A stretch of 64,000 nucleotides of DNA from DASQUK01 sp963717085 (GCA_963717085.1 CAVQVM010000011.1:310001-374000); one strand, 5' to 3'; shown: positions 43,899 to 52,620, counted from the first letter of the stretch. Translations and numbers: made by a program. The notes: a model not told the origin generated them from the sequence alone.

Positions 43899-44936
43899 GG
43901 GGGCCCTCCCGGCTCCTCGACCCGTTCGAGCCAGATCTCTCTCCAGAACGAATAGATGGAGCGCGGGCAGTTGGCGTTGTACGCGCCCTCGCAGACAACG
44001 TCCTCGAGCACGATGCACGGGTTCTTCATGCGCAGGAGACGGCCAGTACCCTCGTCAATACACCGGTCGACGCGTCGCAGCACGCCGCGCCTCGCGGCCG
44101 CAGTGCCTCGCCATCTCCCCCTCGAATCCGAGGCCTCGGTTGCGGAGATCCTTGCTCAGCGTCCTCAGTATCTCCGCCTTCGGCTTGATCCGAACGAGCT
44201 CACCCGGCTGCAGATCGGTCTGCCCCGTCGGCGTCTTCGTCAGCGTTCCCTTGACAAACCCCCACCGCAGCCCGTCGCGAAACCACAGCCGCCGAGGCAG
44301 GACCCGAGTGCTGAGTCCCTGGAGGTGATCGAACAGCCCGATGAGGAAAGCGCGGAGCACCTCCAGGATGCCCTTGTTGCCGGAGCGCATATCCCGCCCG
44401 TACTGACCAAGGTCGCGGAGCGGCAGCAGCTCGGGAGCTGCCCGGAGCAACTCGGTGGCCTGGCACGAGAACAGTTCCTCGCCGTTCGATGCCCCCGGCT
44501 TCCTGGACCTGGAGTAGAGGTCCGCGACGGTCAGCCCAGGGGGCTCCCGGCGCGGCGCCCGGGGGCCCGCTCCGTCGGTGGGCGTGGCCGGTCGCTTGAG
44601 CCAGGCCTCCTTCCAGTAGGTGAGGCACGCGGTCTGGCATCCGCCGTGCGCCTGTCCGTCACAGCGCACTCCGGCCAGGTGCACCGCGTCACGCATCCTT
44701 CGCATGCCGGTCATGGTCATGGTGTCGCACAGCTTGTTGGCGACCTTGTACACGGTGAATTGCTGGCCGCAGAAGTGCAGCATCTCGGGCATGAACGGCA
44801 ACGAGTCGAGCTCGCCGTTGTCGTCAAGTGTCGCGAGGATCTCCTCCTCGCTGAGGACCTCGATCAGCTCGCCGGCTCGGAGGTTGAGCTTCTTCCCGGG
44901 CGCCGACGCCCTGATCCGCACGGCCGTGCTAGCCAC
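43895..44936 (-). CDS. uncharacterised Cys-rich protein with two copies of one domain (frameshift near 44090)
   Basis: I do not recognise a named family. Residues about 19-115 and 240-337 align with each other: GELIEVLSEEEILATL with GELVRIKPKAEILRTL, FMPEMLHFCG with FEGEMARHCG, VRCDGQAHGGCQTACLTYW with VVCEGAYNANCPRSIYSFW, and KEAWLKR with REIWLER. Each copy has a CG, a C-[DE]-G-x5-C pair and a WxExWL end, so a metal site is plausible. One extra base near 44090 must be removed; the repaired protein has about 346 residues and ends at 43895, overlapping the GT2 start. It lies within the sugar operon between an epimerase and a glycosyltransferase. Confidence 0.7.
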
Positions 44937-45972
44937 CGTTCACACCGGTCCAACGCAACTGCTCGTTCAAGCGAGACTGGCCTTGGAGGCGCTTGATCTC
45001 GGCCAGCCGGACGTAGCGGCCGCCGAGGAACTCGTCGGCAGTCAAGTCGAACCGCTGGTACGCCTCGTACAGCTCCTCGACGCCCTTGCTGACCGTCCAC
45101 CGCGGCCGGAACTCGGGCAGGACCCGTTGGATCTTGGCGAAGTCGACCCGGTAGTCCCGGACGTCGGGGCTGGCGCCGTCGGCGAACTGCGCCCGGCTGC
45201 CGGTCACCACCGACTCGACCATGTCCGCCACCTCACGCACCCGGAAGTTCTCCTCGGTGAGCCCGACATTGAAGGCCTGGTTGTGGATGCGCGGGCGGGT
45301 CGCTTCGAGGGCGGCCACGAAGGCCCGGCAGATGTCTTCGACATGGACCAGCGGGCGCCACGGCGATCCGTCGCTCTTGATCAACACCTCGCCGGTCGTA
45401 ACGGCGTAGCCGACGAGGTTGTTGACCATGATGTCGACCCGCAGATACGGCGAAACGCCGTATGCCGTGGCGTTGCGGAAGAAGACCGGGCTGAAGCTGT
45501 CGGTCGCCAGCTTCGATACGTCCTGCTCGACGAGGACCTTTGACTCGCCATAGGGCGTCACGGGATTGAACGGCGCCTCCTCGGTGAGGGGGGTATCGCC
45601 CCCGCTGGCCCCGTAGAGGCTGCACGATGACGCGAACAGGAACCGCTCGACGCCGGCCCGACGCGCCGCCCGGGCAAGCCGGACCGATGCCCCGTGGTTG
45701 ATGTCGTACGTCAGCTGGGCGTCGAGGTCACCGAGCGGATCGTTCGACAGGGCGCCGAGGTGGATGACGGCTTCGAAGCCCTCGAGGTGGCGAGGCTCGA
45801 CGTCCCGGAGGTCGAGCCTGACGCTCGCGATCTCCGTCGAGCGAATCCCGAAGCTGCACGCCTCGTAAAGCCCGGAGTCGAGCCCCACCACCTCGTGACC
45901 AGTCTCGAGCAACAGCGGCACCATGACCGAGCCGATGTAGCCCTCGTGGCCCGTGACCAGCACCTTCATCAC
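44929..45972 (-). CDS. NAD-dependent nucleotide-sugar epimerase/dehydratase
   Basis: This 347-residue extended SDR has the NAD motif TGHEGYIG (7-14), FASSCSLYG, and the YGESK catalytic Tyr-Lys with NATAYGVSP. Its substrate is probably a CDP- or dTDP-hexulose. It could supply a 4,6-dehydratase, reductase or epimerase step next to the cytidylyltransferase gene. Starts ATG 45972 or the next ATG are equivalent. The stop overlaps the Cys-rich gene by 8 bp. Confidence 0.87.
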   Translation of the reverse strand: MMKVLVTGHEGYIGSVMVPLLLETGHEVVGLDSGLYEACSFGIRSTEIASVRLDLRDVEPRHLEGFEAVIHLGALSNDPLGDLDAQLTYDINHGASVRLARAARRAGVERFLFASSCSLYGASGGDTPLTEEAPFNPVTPYGESKVLVEQDVSKLATDSFSPVFFRNATAYGVSPYLRVDIMVNNLVGYAVTTGEVLIKSDGSPWRPLVHVEDICRAFVAALEATRPRIHNQAFNVGLTEENFRVREVADMVESVVTGSRAQFADGASPDVRDYRVDFAKIQRVLPEFRPRWTVSKGVEELYEAYQRFDLTADEFLGGRYVRLAEIKRLQGQSRLNEQLRWTGVNGG

Positions 45973-46625
45973 TACACCACCACCTTTGTTCCGTAGAAGC
46001 CCTCAGCGAAGCGACTGGGTGCGTTCGCCTCCATGCCCCGCAACCGCAGTAGTGCGCGGAACGTGTCTGCTTCGAACCATCCCCGGCGCCGCTGGCTCGG
46101 GAAGTGATCGAGGATGCCGTCGACCTTGCGCTGGGCCGTCGCGTCGTCGAGCGCGACGAAGACGTTCGGCGAACCCAGGTCGCCGTCGTACTTCGGGATC
46201 TCGTACTCGAGGATCAGATGGTCACGCCACGTGTTCCACGTCAGCTCGGCCACCAGGCGATGGTCCTGGTGCCGGTCGTGGCGGTGGTGCGTGAGGATGA
46301 GGTCGGGATCCACGTCGGCCCGGAGCTCTTCGAAGTAGTCCTTGATCTCGGCGCCCACCCAGGGGAAGTAGCTCTCCCGGAAGCGCTCGATGCGTATGTC
46401 CTGCTTGCCGGCACCGGCCAGGAAGTGCTCGGCGGCGCGCTGAGCCTCGGGCGCCCGCACGTCGTTCGAGCTGAGCACGACCCAATGGAAGCGCGCGGCC
46501 GGGAACTGCTCGACAAGACGAAGGACGGTCCCGCCGCACCCGATCTCGATGTCGTCGCAATGAGCTCCGAGGCACAGGATCTCGAGCGCGTCCTCCCGGG
46601 GCTCGATCAACGCCAAGGGGAGCAT
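45972..46625 (-). CDS. PIG-L family deacetylase
   Basis: This 217-residue protein has the zinc motif AHCDDIE (21-27, H-x-D-D) and THHRHDRHQDHR (second His cluster), the marks of LmbE/PIG-L N-deacetylases of GlcNAc-type substrates. AHCDD replaces the common AHPDD. It lies between the cytidylyltransferase and epimerase genes with 1-bp overlaps, so it probably deacetylates an amino sugar of the same pathway. Confidence 0.9.
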   Translation of the reverse strand: MLPLALIEPREDALEILCLGAHCDDIEIGCGGTVLRLVEQFPAARFHWVVLSSNDVRAPEAQRAAEHFLAGAGKQDIRIERFRESYFPWVGAEIKDYFEELRADVDPDLILTHHRHDRHQDHRLVAELTWNTWRDHLILEYEIPKYDGDLGSPNVFVALDDATAQRKVDGILDHFPSQRRRGWFEADTFRALLRLRGMEANAPSRFAEGFYGTKVVV

Positions 46626-47410
46626 CAGGCGGGCCCGGATCGCCAGAGCTCCCAGGGCGGGCTTCCCTGGGCGTAGAGGTCCTCGAGGACCTGCCGGTCC
46701 TTGAACGTGTCCATGGGCACGAAGAAGCCTTCGTGGCGGTACGTCGTCAGGGCCGAGGTGTCGATGAGCCGCTGGAACGGCTCTCGGACGAGCTCCTCAC
46801 CCGGCCCGAGGTAATCGAAGATCCGGGTGCTCATCACGAAGAACCCGGCGTTGATCCAGACGCCCGCCGAGGTCACGTCCTCGATCGCCTTGACCACGCC
46901 GTCATCCGAGGCGGCCACGACGTGGAAGCTGTGGCTGGGCGTGGCCGAGACGAAGGAGGCGATGCCGCCACTGTCGTGGAAGTAGTCGACGACCCGATCG
47001 AGGGGCACGTCGCTGAGGCCGTCGCTGTAGTTGGCGAGGAAGACCTCTTCGCCCTCGAGGTGCGGGCGGACCGCCCTCAGACGCTCACCGATGTTGGAGT
47101 GGGTGCCGGTGTCGACGAACGTGATCCGCCAGTCGTCGATGTCGCTCGACAGGAGCTCGACATCCGCACCGCCGCCCGTGAGCACGAAGTCGTTCGAGAG
47201 CCACTCCTTGTAATTGAGGAAGTACTCCTTGATCGAGTCGCCGCGGTAGCCGAGGCAGAGGATGAAGTCCTTGTGCCCGAAGTGGGCGTAGTAGCGCATG
47301 AGGTGCCACATGATCGGCCGGTAGCCGATCGGCACCATGGGCTTGGGGATCGTCTCGGAGTACTCCCGCATGCGCATCCCCAGGCCCCCGCAGAAGAGGA
47401 CGACCTTCAT
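46625..47410 (-). CDS. rfbF: glucose-1-phosphate cytidylyltransferase-like nucleotidyltransferase
   Basis: This 261-residue protein has the nucleotidyltransferase signature GGLGMRMREYSETIPKPMV then PIGYRPIMWHLMRYY, and GYRGDSIKEYFLNY, which are close to RfbF enzymes that make CDP-glucose from CTP and glucose-1-phosphate. NYSDGLSDV carries the metal-binding Asp. It opens the CDP-sugar branch of the locus. The neighbouring C-methyltransferase and SDR genes suggest a branched or deoxy CDP-sugar, but no clear CDP-glucose 4,6-dehydratase is seen. Confidence 0.85.
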   Translation of the reverse strand: MKVVLFCGGLGMRMREYSETIPKPMVPIGYRPIMWHLMRYYAHFGHKDFILCLGYRGDSIKEYFLNYKEWLSNDFVLTGGGADVELLSSDIDDWRITFVDTGTHSNIGERLRAVRPHLEGEEVFLANYSDGLSDVPLDRVVDYFHDSGGIASFVSATPSHSFHVVAASDDGVVKAIEDVTSAGVWINAGFFVMSTRIFDYLGPGEELVREPFQRLIDTSALTTYRHEGFFVPMDTFKDRQVLEDLYAQGSPPWELWRSGPA

Positions 47411-47426
47411 GGCTCAACCTCCTCGC

Positions 47427-48764
47427 TCAATAGACCGTGACTTCGGGAATCGGAACCACGAACTCGGCGCCCCAGGCGCGCGCATAGGCAAGCTGCTCGA
47501 TGATCTCGTCCTTGAAGTTCCAGGGGAGGATCAGGATCACGTCGGGCTCGACCTCGGCGATCTTCTCCGGCGCATGGATCGGGATGTGCGTACCCGGCAG
47601 GTAACTCCCCTGCTTGTACGGGTTGCGATCCACCGTGAAGTCGATGAAGTCGGTGCGGATCCCGCAGTAGTTGAGGAGGGTGTTCCCCTTGCCCGGAGCG
47701 CCGTAGCCGACGACGGTCTTGCCTACTCGCTTCGCGTCGATCAGGTACTCGAGGAGCTTCCGCTTCGTTTCCCGTGCCCGCTCCTCGAAGACCGAGTACG
47801 TCCCGATCTCGGCATAGCCGGCTGCGAGCTCGCGCGCCCGAAGGGCGGCCAGGGCCGCCGACTCCCTGAGCCGTGGGTTGGCCGCGTGGCACGCGTAGAT
47901 CCGGAGGGAGCCACCGTGGGTCCACAGCTCGTCAACGTCGAAGATCCGCAGCCCGTGGGCCGCGAAGATCCGCTCGGCCGACACCAGCGAGAAGTATGAG
48001 AAGTGCTCGTGGTAGATGGTGTCGAACTGGTTCTGCTCGACGAGCTGCTGCAGGTGGGGGAACTCGATGGTGACGACCCCCTCCGGCCGCAGCAGGGTGG
48101 CGATGCCCGCGACGAAGCTGTTCAGATCCGGCACCTGGGCGAGCACGTTGTTGCCGATGATCAGGTCCGCCGTGGTCCCCTCGCCGGCTAGCTTCGACGC
48201 CAGTTCGGCGCCGAAGAACTCGGTGAGCGTGGGAACGCCCTTGTCCTCGGCCACCTTGGCCACGTTGAGGGCCGGCTCGATGCCGAGAACGGGGATACCC
48301 TTCTCGACGAACCACTGGAGCAGATAGCCATCGTTGCTGGCCAGCTCGATAGCCAGGCTGTCGGATGAGAGCTGCAGCCGCTCGGAGATCCGCTCGACGT
48401 AGTCGCGACAGTGGGCGAGCCACGAATCGGAGTACGACGAGAAGTAGGCATACTCCGTGAAGATGTCCTCGGCGGTGACGTACTCCTGTAGCTGCACGAG
48501 GAAGCACTGCTCACAGACGTAGACCCGCAGGGGGTAGAACGCCTCCATGGCGTTCACACGGCTGGACTCGACATAGCTCTCGCACAGGGGTGACATGCCC
48601 AGGTCGACGAAGGTGTGCCGGAGCTCAGCCCCGCAGAATCGGCACGGTCCACCGGTCGCACCGTCACGAGACCGCACTGCATCCGTCGAGGTCGCGTCGA
48701 AGCCACGGCGCGCCGTGCTTGAACGCGGAGGAACTGAATCCACTATGCCGCCCTTGTTCGTCAT
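47427..48764 (-). CDS. sugar C-methyltransferase (NovU/TylC3-like)
   Basis: The three-part layout is an N-terminal zinc site (C41, C44, C84, C87 in CRFC and CEQC), a SAM-binding core (AIELASNDGYLLQWF, GIEPALNV, GNNVLAQVPDL), the base region YHEHFSYFS, and a C-terminal domain with VGYGAPGKGNTLLNY and LILPWNFKDEI. Such enzymes methylate C3 of 4-keto-deoxy sugars. The ATG at 48764 lies in a block that matches the site C promoter region, so GTG 48677 or another later codon may be the real start. It is the first gene of the operon running to 42969. Confidence 0.87.
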   Translation of the reverse strand: MTNKGGIVDSVPPRSSTARRGFDATSTDAVRSRDGATGGPCRFCGAELRHTFVDLGMSPLCESYVESSRVNAMEAFYPLRVYVCEQCFLVQLQEYVTAEDIFTEYAYFSSYSDSWLAHCRDYVERISERLQLSSDSLAIELASNDGYLLQWFVEKGIPVLGIEPALNVAKVAEDKGVPTLTEFFGAELASKLAGEGTTADLIIGNNVLAQVPDLNSFVAGIATLLRPEGVVTIEFPHLQQLVEQNQFDTIYHEHFSYFSLVSAERIFAAHGLRIFDVDELWTHGGSLRIYACHAANPRLRESAALAALRARELAAGYAEIGTYSVFEERARETKRKLLEYLIDAKRVGKTVVGYGAPGKGNTLLNYCGIRTDFIDFTVDRNPYKQGSYLPGTHIPIHAPEKIAEVEPDVILILPWNFKDEIIEQLAYARAWGAEFVVPIPEVTVY

Positions 48765-48790
48765 CCGGTGGCGTCAGTGTCACCGGACGG

Positions 48791-48830
48791 CTTGAAGCAG
48801 TCCTGAAGGAGAGCTGAGGGGTCGCTTAAC
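48791..48830 (-). promoter_or_regulatory. quadruple 11-bp-phased heptamer array, site D
   Basis: On the plus strand CTTGAAG, CCTGAAG, GCTGAGG and GCTTAAC start at 48791, 48802, 48813 and 48824, exactly 11 bp apart. A GACACTGAC-loop hairpin and ACAAGGGCGGCATAGTGG follow on the minus strand, as downstream of site C. It would control the sugar-biosynthesis operon 48764 to 42969. Confidence 0.78.
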
Positions 48831-48881
48831 GGGCGCGCTCGCTGCGGGGACCCGTGGCGGCCCAAGCGGATCGGCTGCGAT

Positions 48882-49769
48882 TCACGAGTACCAGGCGACG
48901 GTTCGCTTCAGGCCCTCGTACAGATCGGTCGACGGCCTCCATCCGCAGACGCGGGTGGTCTCAGCCACGTCGGCCATCGCCTCGGTCTCGCCCTGCCGGT
49001 CGGGGAGGCCGCCGAACACCGGCTCGATGCCCACACCGACGAGAGTCGAGAGCGTCTCGACGACGTGCCGCACCGTGTCCAGGCGCCCCCATCCGACGTC
49101 GAGGACCCGGCCGATCGCTTCCGCCGGGTCCGCCAGCGCCACGAGGGCGTCGACGACGTCGTCGATGTACACCCAATCGCACAACCGCTGACCGCTGGAC
49201 AGATTCGGCGCTTCGCCCTGGAGCAGGGACGTGATCGTGTAGGGGACAACCTTCGACGTGTCCGGCTGGTCCGGTCCGTACACCATGAACGGGCGGGCCG
49301 TGGTGACCGGGGTGCCGTACAGCGAAAGGAACATGCGGGCGTAGCCGCCGACTGCCCACTTGGTGGCTGCATAGGGCGAGCAGGGCGTGCCGTCGGCCCC
49401 GGGCTCGTCGCCCGAGCCGATGAGCACCACGCGGTCGCAGCTGGCGTTCGTGACGGCCTCGAGGACGTTGACGCTTGCCACAAGATTGTTGGCCAGGGTG
49501 GTTGGCACCACTCCGATCGACCGGGAACCCGTGACCTGGCTGGCCAGGTGGAACACGACCGCCGGTCTCGCCTGCGCGACGAGCCGCTCGACGAAGGAGT
49601 GATCGGTCAGATCTCCGGGAACCCACGCCGCGCCCTCGACGACGTCGTCGGCCGGACGGCGGGCCGTGCACACGGTGGTGTAGCCGTCAGCGACGAGCCG
49701 CCGGACGAGCGCTCGCCCGATGAAGCCGCTGGCGCCCGTCACCAGGACGGTGTCCGATCCTGCCCGCAT
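48882..49769 (-). CDS. NAD(P)-dependent sugar epimerase/reductase (SDR)
   Basis: This 295-residue extended SDR starts MRAGSDTVLVTGASGFIG, with FHLASQVTGSRSIG, IGSGDE in place of the usual Ser-x-Ser, and the catalytic YAATK. RPFMVYGPDQP and LCDWVYIDDVVDAL are typical of nucleotide-sugar SDRs. ATG 49769 has GAGGACGGA upstream. It may supply the missing CDP- or dTDP-sugar step, but the reaction cannot be named. Its stop lies 51 bp from array D, so it is outside the operon controlled there. Confidence 0.85.
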   Translation of the reverse strand: MRAGSDTVLVTGASGFIGRALVRRLVADGYTTVCTARRPADDVVEGAAWVPGDLTDHSFVERLVAQARPAVVFHLASQVTGSRSIGVVPTTLANNLVASVNVLEAVTNASCDRVVLIGSGDEPGADGTPCSPYAATKWAVGGYARMFLSLYGTPVTTARPFMVYGPDQPDTSKVVPYTITSLLQGEAPNLSSGQRLCDWVYIDDVVDALVALADPAEAIGRVLDVGWGRLDTVRHVVETLSTLVGVGIEPVFGGLPDRQGETEAMADVAETTRVCGWRPSTDLYEGLKRTVAWYS

Positions 49770-49934
49770 TTCCGTCGTCCTCTGTCCGTTCCCATCTGTC
49801 CCGATCACCCGCCGAGGGGCCAGCGGGCCGTCCGCAAGCTTGTCATCTTCCGCCAAATCCGGCATCCTGGCTCACTCCGGAGCGGGCTACGGCCATCCCC
49901 TTGGCGGCGCGTGATCAGGGAAAAGGCGGGCGGC

Positions 49935-50852
49935 ATGACTTCAGTGCACCATGATGCGGCGCTCACGGACGACGAGCAGCGAGCGGCTCTCTACCAGGGC
50001 GACATCTTCCTGACGTCGCCCGACGAGGCAACACGGGGGTTCTGTGCATTCGCCCAGCAACTGGCCGAGGAGGCCTTCGCTGGGCTCGACCCCGAGACGG
50101 CGCAGGAGCACATGCCCGTCGAGCGCTACATCGAGATCCTCTCGGCGCTCAAGCCCCGCTTCATCCACCATCCCCGGTCGAAGGAGCTCCTGCGCACCGT
50201 CCTGGAGCGTCGCGGGTGTGATCTCGATCAGACGTATTTCGACGTCCCCAGGTTGCGCACGTCGACGTCCGGTGGGTACCTCACGTCCGGCATCGCGTAC
50301 GCCTGGCATCCCCACCGCGACACCTGGTATTCGGCGCCGCTCAGCCAGCTCAACTTCTGGATGCCGGTCTACCCGATTGTGGCGGGCAACGCGATGGCGT
50401 TCCACCAGGACTACTTCGCCACCGAGGTGCTGAACACGTCGGATACCTACAACTACTACGAGTGGAACCAGAAGCACCGTGCCGCGGCGTCGGCCAACGT
50501 CGGCAGCGACGCCCGACCGCTGCCGGGGCCCACCGTTGGCGTCGACCTCCGGAACCCCCTCGTCTTCGTCACCCCGGTCGGCGGCCTCATCGAGTTCTCC
50601 GGGCAGCACCTCCACTCGAGTGTGCCGAACCACTCGGGGCGCACGCGCTTCTCGATCGACTTCCGCACTGTGCACATCGGTGACATCGAGGCCGCACGGA
50701 GCGCGCCCAACGTCGACGTCCACTGCTCGGGGTCGTCGATCCGCGACTTCATGCGCGCCTCCGACCTCAGCCCCATGCCGGAACGAATCGTCGAGATGTT
50801 CAATGACGGTACCGAGGCGCGGGGAGAACTGGTGTTCAGCCGCGAGGGCTGA
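49935..50852 (+). CDS. Fe(II)/2-oxoglutarate dioxygenase-like protein
   Basis: This 305-residue protein has a candidate iron facial triad: H-R-D in WHPHRDTWYSAP (HxD) and the distal His in GQHLHSSVPN, followed by RTRFSIDFR, whose Arg would bind 2-oxoglutarate. FWMPVYPIVAGNAMAFHQDYF is a core strand region. It could hydroxylate or oxidise a sugar or a lipid carrier in the polysaccharide pathway. ATG 49935 follows AAAAGGCGGGCGG. It is single and diverges from the SDR gene. Confidence 0.75.
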   Translation: MTSVHHDAALTDDEQRAALYQGDIFLTSPDEATRGFCAFAQQLAEEAFAGLDPETAQEHMPVERYIEILSALKPRFIHHPRSKELLRTVLERRGCDLDQTYFDVPRLRTSTSGGYLTSGIAYAWHPHRDTWYSAPLSQLNFWMPVYPIVAGNAMAFHQDYFATEVLNTSDTYNYYEWNQKHRAAASANVGSDARPLPGPTVGVDLRNPLVFVTPVGGLIEFSGQHLHSSVPNHSGRTRFSIDFRTVHIGDIEAARSAPNVDVHCSGSSIRDFMRASDLSPMPERIVEMFNDGTEARGELVFSREG

Positions 50853-52018
50853 AGCGACGACTTTCCTGTCAGCCGCGCGGCTGCCTTCGACCCGAGCGCC
50901 TCCACGTCGACCCAGTGGCCGCCGGCGGCCTCTACCTCCGGCAGGGTCTGCCGCATCTCCCGCATCAGATCGGGCAGGAATAGGGCCACGACGTCGGGGC
51001 GCGCCGCGATCAGCTCCGCCGGTGCGACCACCGGGATGTCCGTCGCTGGCATGCGGCGACCGTGCTTGGCGGGCGACGCGTCGGCCACGGCGCCGAGCAG
51101 GCTGCGGTCGACGCCGGCGCGGCAGAGCAGGGCCACCGCGCGCGAGGCGGCGCCGTAGCCCAGCACGGTGCATCCGGCTGCCCTTTGTTCGACCAGCCAC
51201 TGGTGCAGCGCTTCGGCACGGGACACGGCGCTGTCCTGCAGGGCGCGGACGCTGGCCGGGTCCTCCACGCCCAGGGCCGCCTCCTCGGCCAGAAGATCGC
51301 CGACGCTGGCGTCCGGGCCGGTGTCGGCGGCGCCCTCGTCCTCGGCGTCGCCGCCGCGGGTGGCGGCGAGCAGCACGGTTCCCCCGTAAAGGTCGAAGCG
51401 CCAGGCCTGGCGTGGGGCGAAGCCGACCTCCGCCAGCATGCGACCCAGCGCGGTCGTCGAGTAGTACGCGTAATGGCCGTGCCGCAACGAGTTCCACTGG
51501 CCGAGCCGCATGATTGTGGCCAGCGAGTGGTACTGCAGCAGCAGAACGCCGCCGGGCGCCACCCGCGCCGCCCGCTCGGCCAGCGCCGCCGCCTGGTCGG
51601 CGCTGTGCATGAGCCCGAAGCAGTCGAGCACGACGTCGGCCCTCGCGCCGTCACCCACCAGTGCCAGCCCGCGAGCTGCGAGCAGCGCCAACCAGGAGCC
51701 GCCGTGGGGGCTGCCGTACTCGGCCGTGCGTCCTCCCGCAGGCAGCCAGCCGGCGAGCGCCACCCGGTCGACGGCGTCCTCCGCCTGTTCCACGAGCGCT
51801 GCAGGCTCGGCACCCCGAGGTTCCTCGGGCACCGTCGGGTCGACCAACAGCTGCGCCAGCCCGCAGGTGGCGCACAGCCACATCTGCAACGGGTAGGCGG
51901 GATCGGGCCCGGGCTCTTCGACGGCGGGGAAGTGGTCGGCGGCCGGTTGATCGCCGAGATCGAGCACGATCTCTCCATCCGAGCCGCGGCACGAGCGGCA
52001 GCGATGAGGCTCGATCAA
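50456..52018 (-). CDS. second C-methyltransferase-like protein (3' end probably frameshifted)
   Basis: It has the same plan as the 47427 gene: zinc pairs CRSC and CATC, LDLGDQPAADHFP, a SAM-domain region that is shortened (DVVLDCFGLMHSADQ, YHSLATIMRLGQWNSLRHGHYAYYS) and a C-terminal domain VLGYGAASRAVALL. The usual SAM glycine motif is not clear (AEYGSPHGGSW). The last about 130 codons of the open frame run antisense into the dioxygenase gene and look unnatural; an extra base near 50880 would move the stop to 50869 and remove the overlap. TTG 52018 avoids overlap with the divergent RmlC gene. Confidence 0.7.
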   Translation of the reverse strand: MIEPHRCRSCRGSDGEIVLDLGDQPAADHFPAVEEPGPDPAYPLQMWLCATCGLAQLLVDPTVPEEPRGAEPAALVEQAEDAVDRVALAGWLPAGGRTAEYGSPHGGSWLALLAARGLALVGDGARADVVLDCFGLMHSADQAAALAERAARVAPGGVLLLQYHSLATIMRLGQWNSLRHGHYAYYSTTALGRMLAEVGFAPRQAWRFDLYGGTVLLAATRGGDAEDEGAADTGPDASVGDLLAEEAALGVEDPASVRALQDSAVSRAEALHQWLVEQRAAGCTVLGYGAASRAVALLCRAGVDRSLLGAVADASPAKHGRRMPATDIPVVAPAELIAARPDVVALFLPDLMREMRQTLPEVEAAGGHWVDVEALGSKAAARLTGKSSLQPSRLNTSSPRASVPSLNISTIRSGMGLRSEARMKSRIDDPEQWTSTLGALRAASMSPMCTVRKSIEKRVRPEWFGTLEWRCCPENSMRPPTGVTKTRGFRRSTPTVGPGSGRASLPTLADAAARCFWFHS

Positions 52019-52056
52019 CTGTTCGACCCCCGCACCGGGGCTGCCAAGATGGCGGG

Positions 52057-52620
52057 ATGCAGGTGCGGACAACAGCGTTGGCGGACGTGCTCGTGTTCGT
52101 TCCCACGCCCCATCGCGACCACAGGGGATTCTTCACTCGCACGTTCGATGCCGCCGTGGCGACCGCGCACGGTGTCGACCCGGCCTCGTTCGTCCAGGAC
52201 TCGCAGTCCCGCTCCACCCTCGGCACGCTGCGCGGGCTCCACACGCGGGTCGGACAGGGCGAGGCCAAGCTCGTGCGCTGCGCTAGGGGTGTGATCCACG
52301 ACGTGGTGGTGGACGCACGCTCCGGGTCGCCCACGTTCGGCCGGCACGAGACCTTCCGGCTCGACGACGAGCAGTTCTGGCACGTGTACATCCCTTCTGG
52401 CCTGCTGCACGGCTTCCAGGTCCTGAGCGATGTGGCCGACGTCTGCTACCGGATCGACAGGGAGCACGACCCTAGCGAAGACCGCGCGGTGCGTTACGAC
52501 GATCCCGACCTGGCCATCTCGTGGCCGCTGCCGGTCGCCGAGATGAGCCCGCGGGACGCCGCCGCGGGTTCGTGGGCCGCGTTCGTCGATGGGATGGGCG
52601 ATCAGGGTTCGCCGCCTTAG
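52057..52620 (+). CDS. dTDP-4-dehydrorhamnose 3,5-epimerase-like protein (RmlC)
   Basis: This 187-residue cupin has the RmlC marks: VQDSQSRSTLGTLRGLHTR (catalytic His in RGLH), KLVRCARGVIHDVVVDARSG, SPTFGR, HVYIPSGLLHGFQVLSD and DVCYRIDREHDP. It epimerises C3 and C5 of 4-keto-6-deoxy sugars. The common S-Q-S-x2-G-LRGLH order is kept. RmlA, RmlB and RmlD are not in the window, so it may serve the CDP-sugar branch or use dTDP-sugar from elsewhere. Confidence 0.87.
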   Translation: MQVRTTALADVLVFVPTPHRDHRGFFTRTFDAAVATAHGVDPASFVQDSQSRSTLGTLRGLHTRVGQGEAKLVRCARGVIHDVVVDARSGSPTFGRHETFRLDDEQFWHVYIPSGLLHGFQVLSDVADVCYRIDREHDPSEDRAVRYDDPDLAISWPLPVAEMSPRDAAAGSWAAFVDGMGDQGSPP

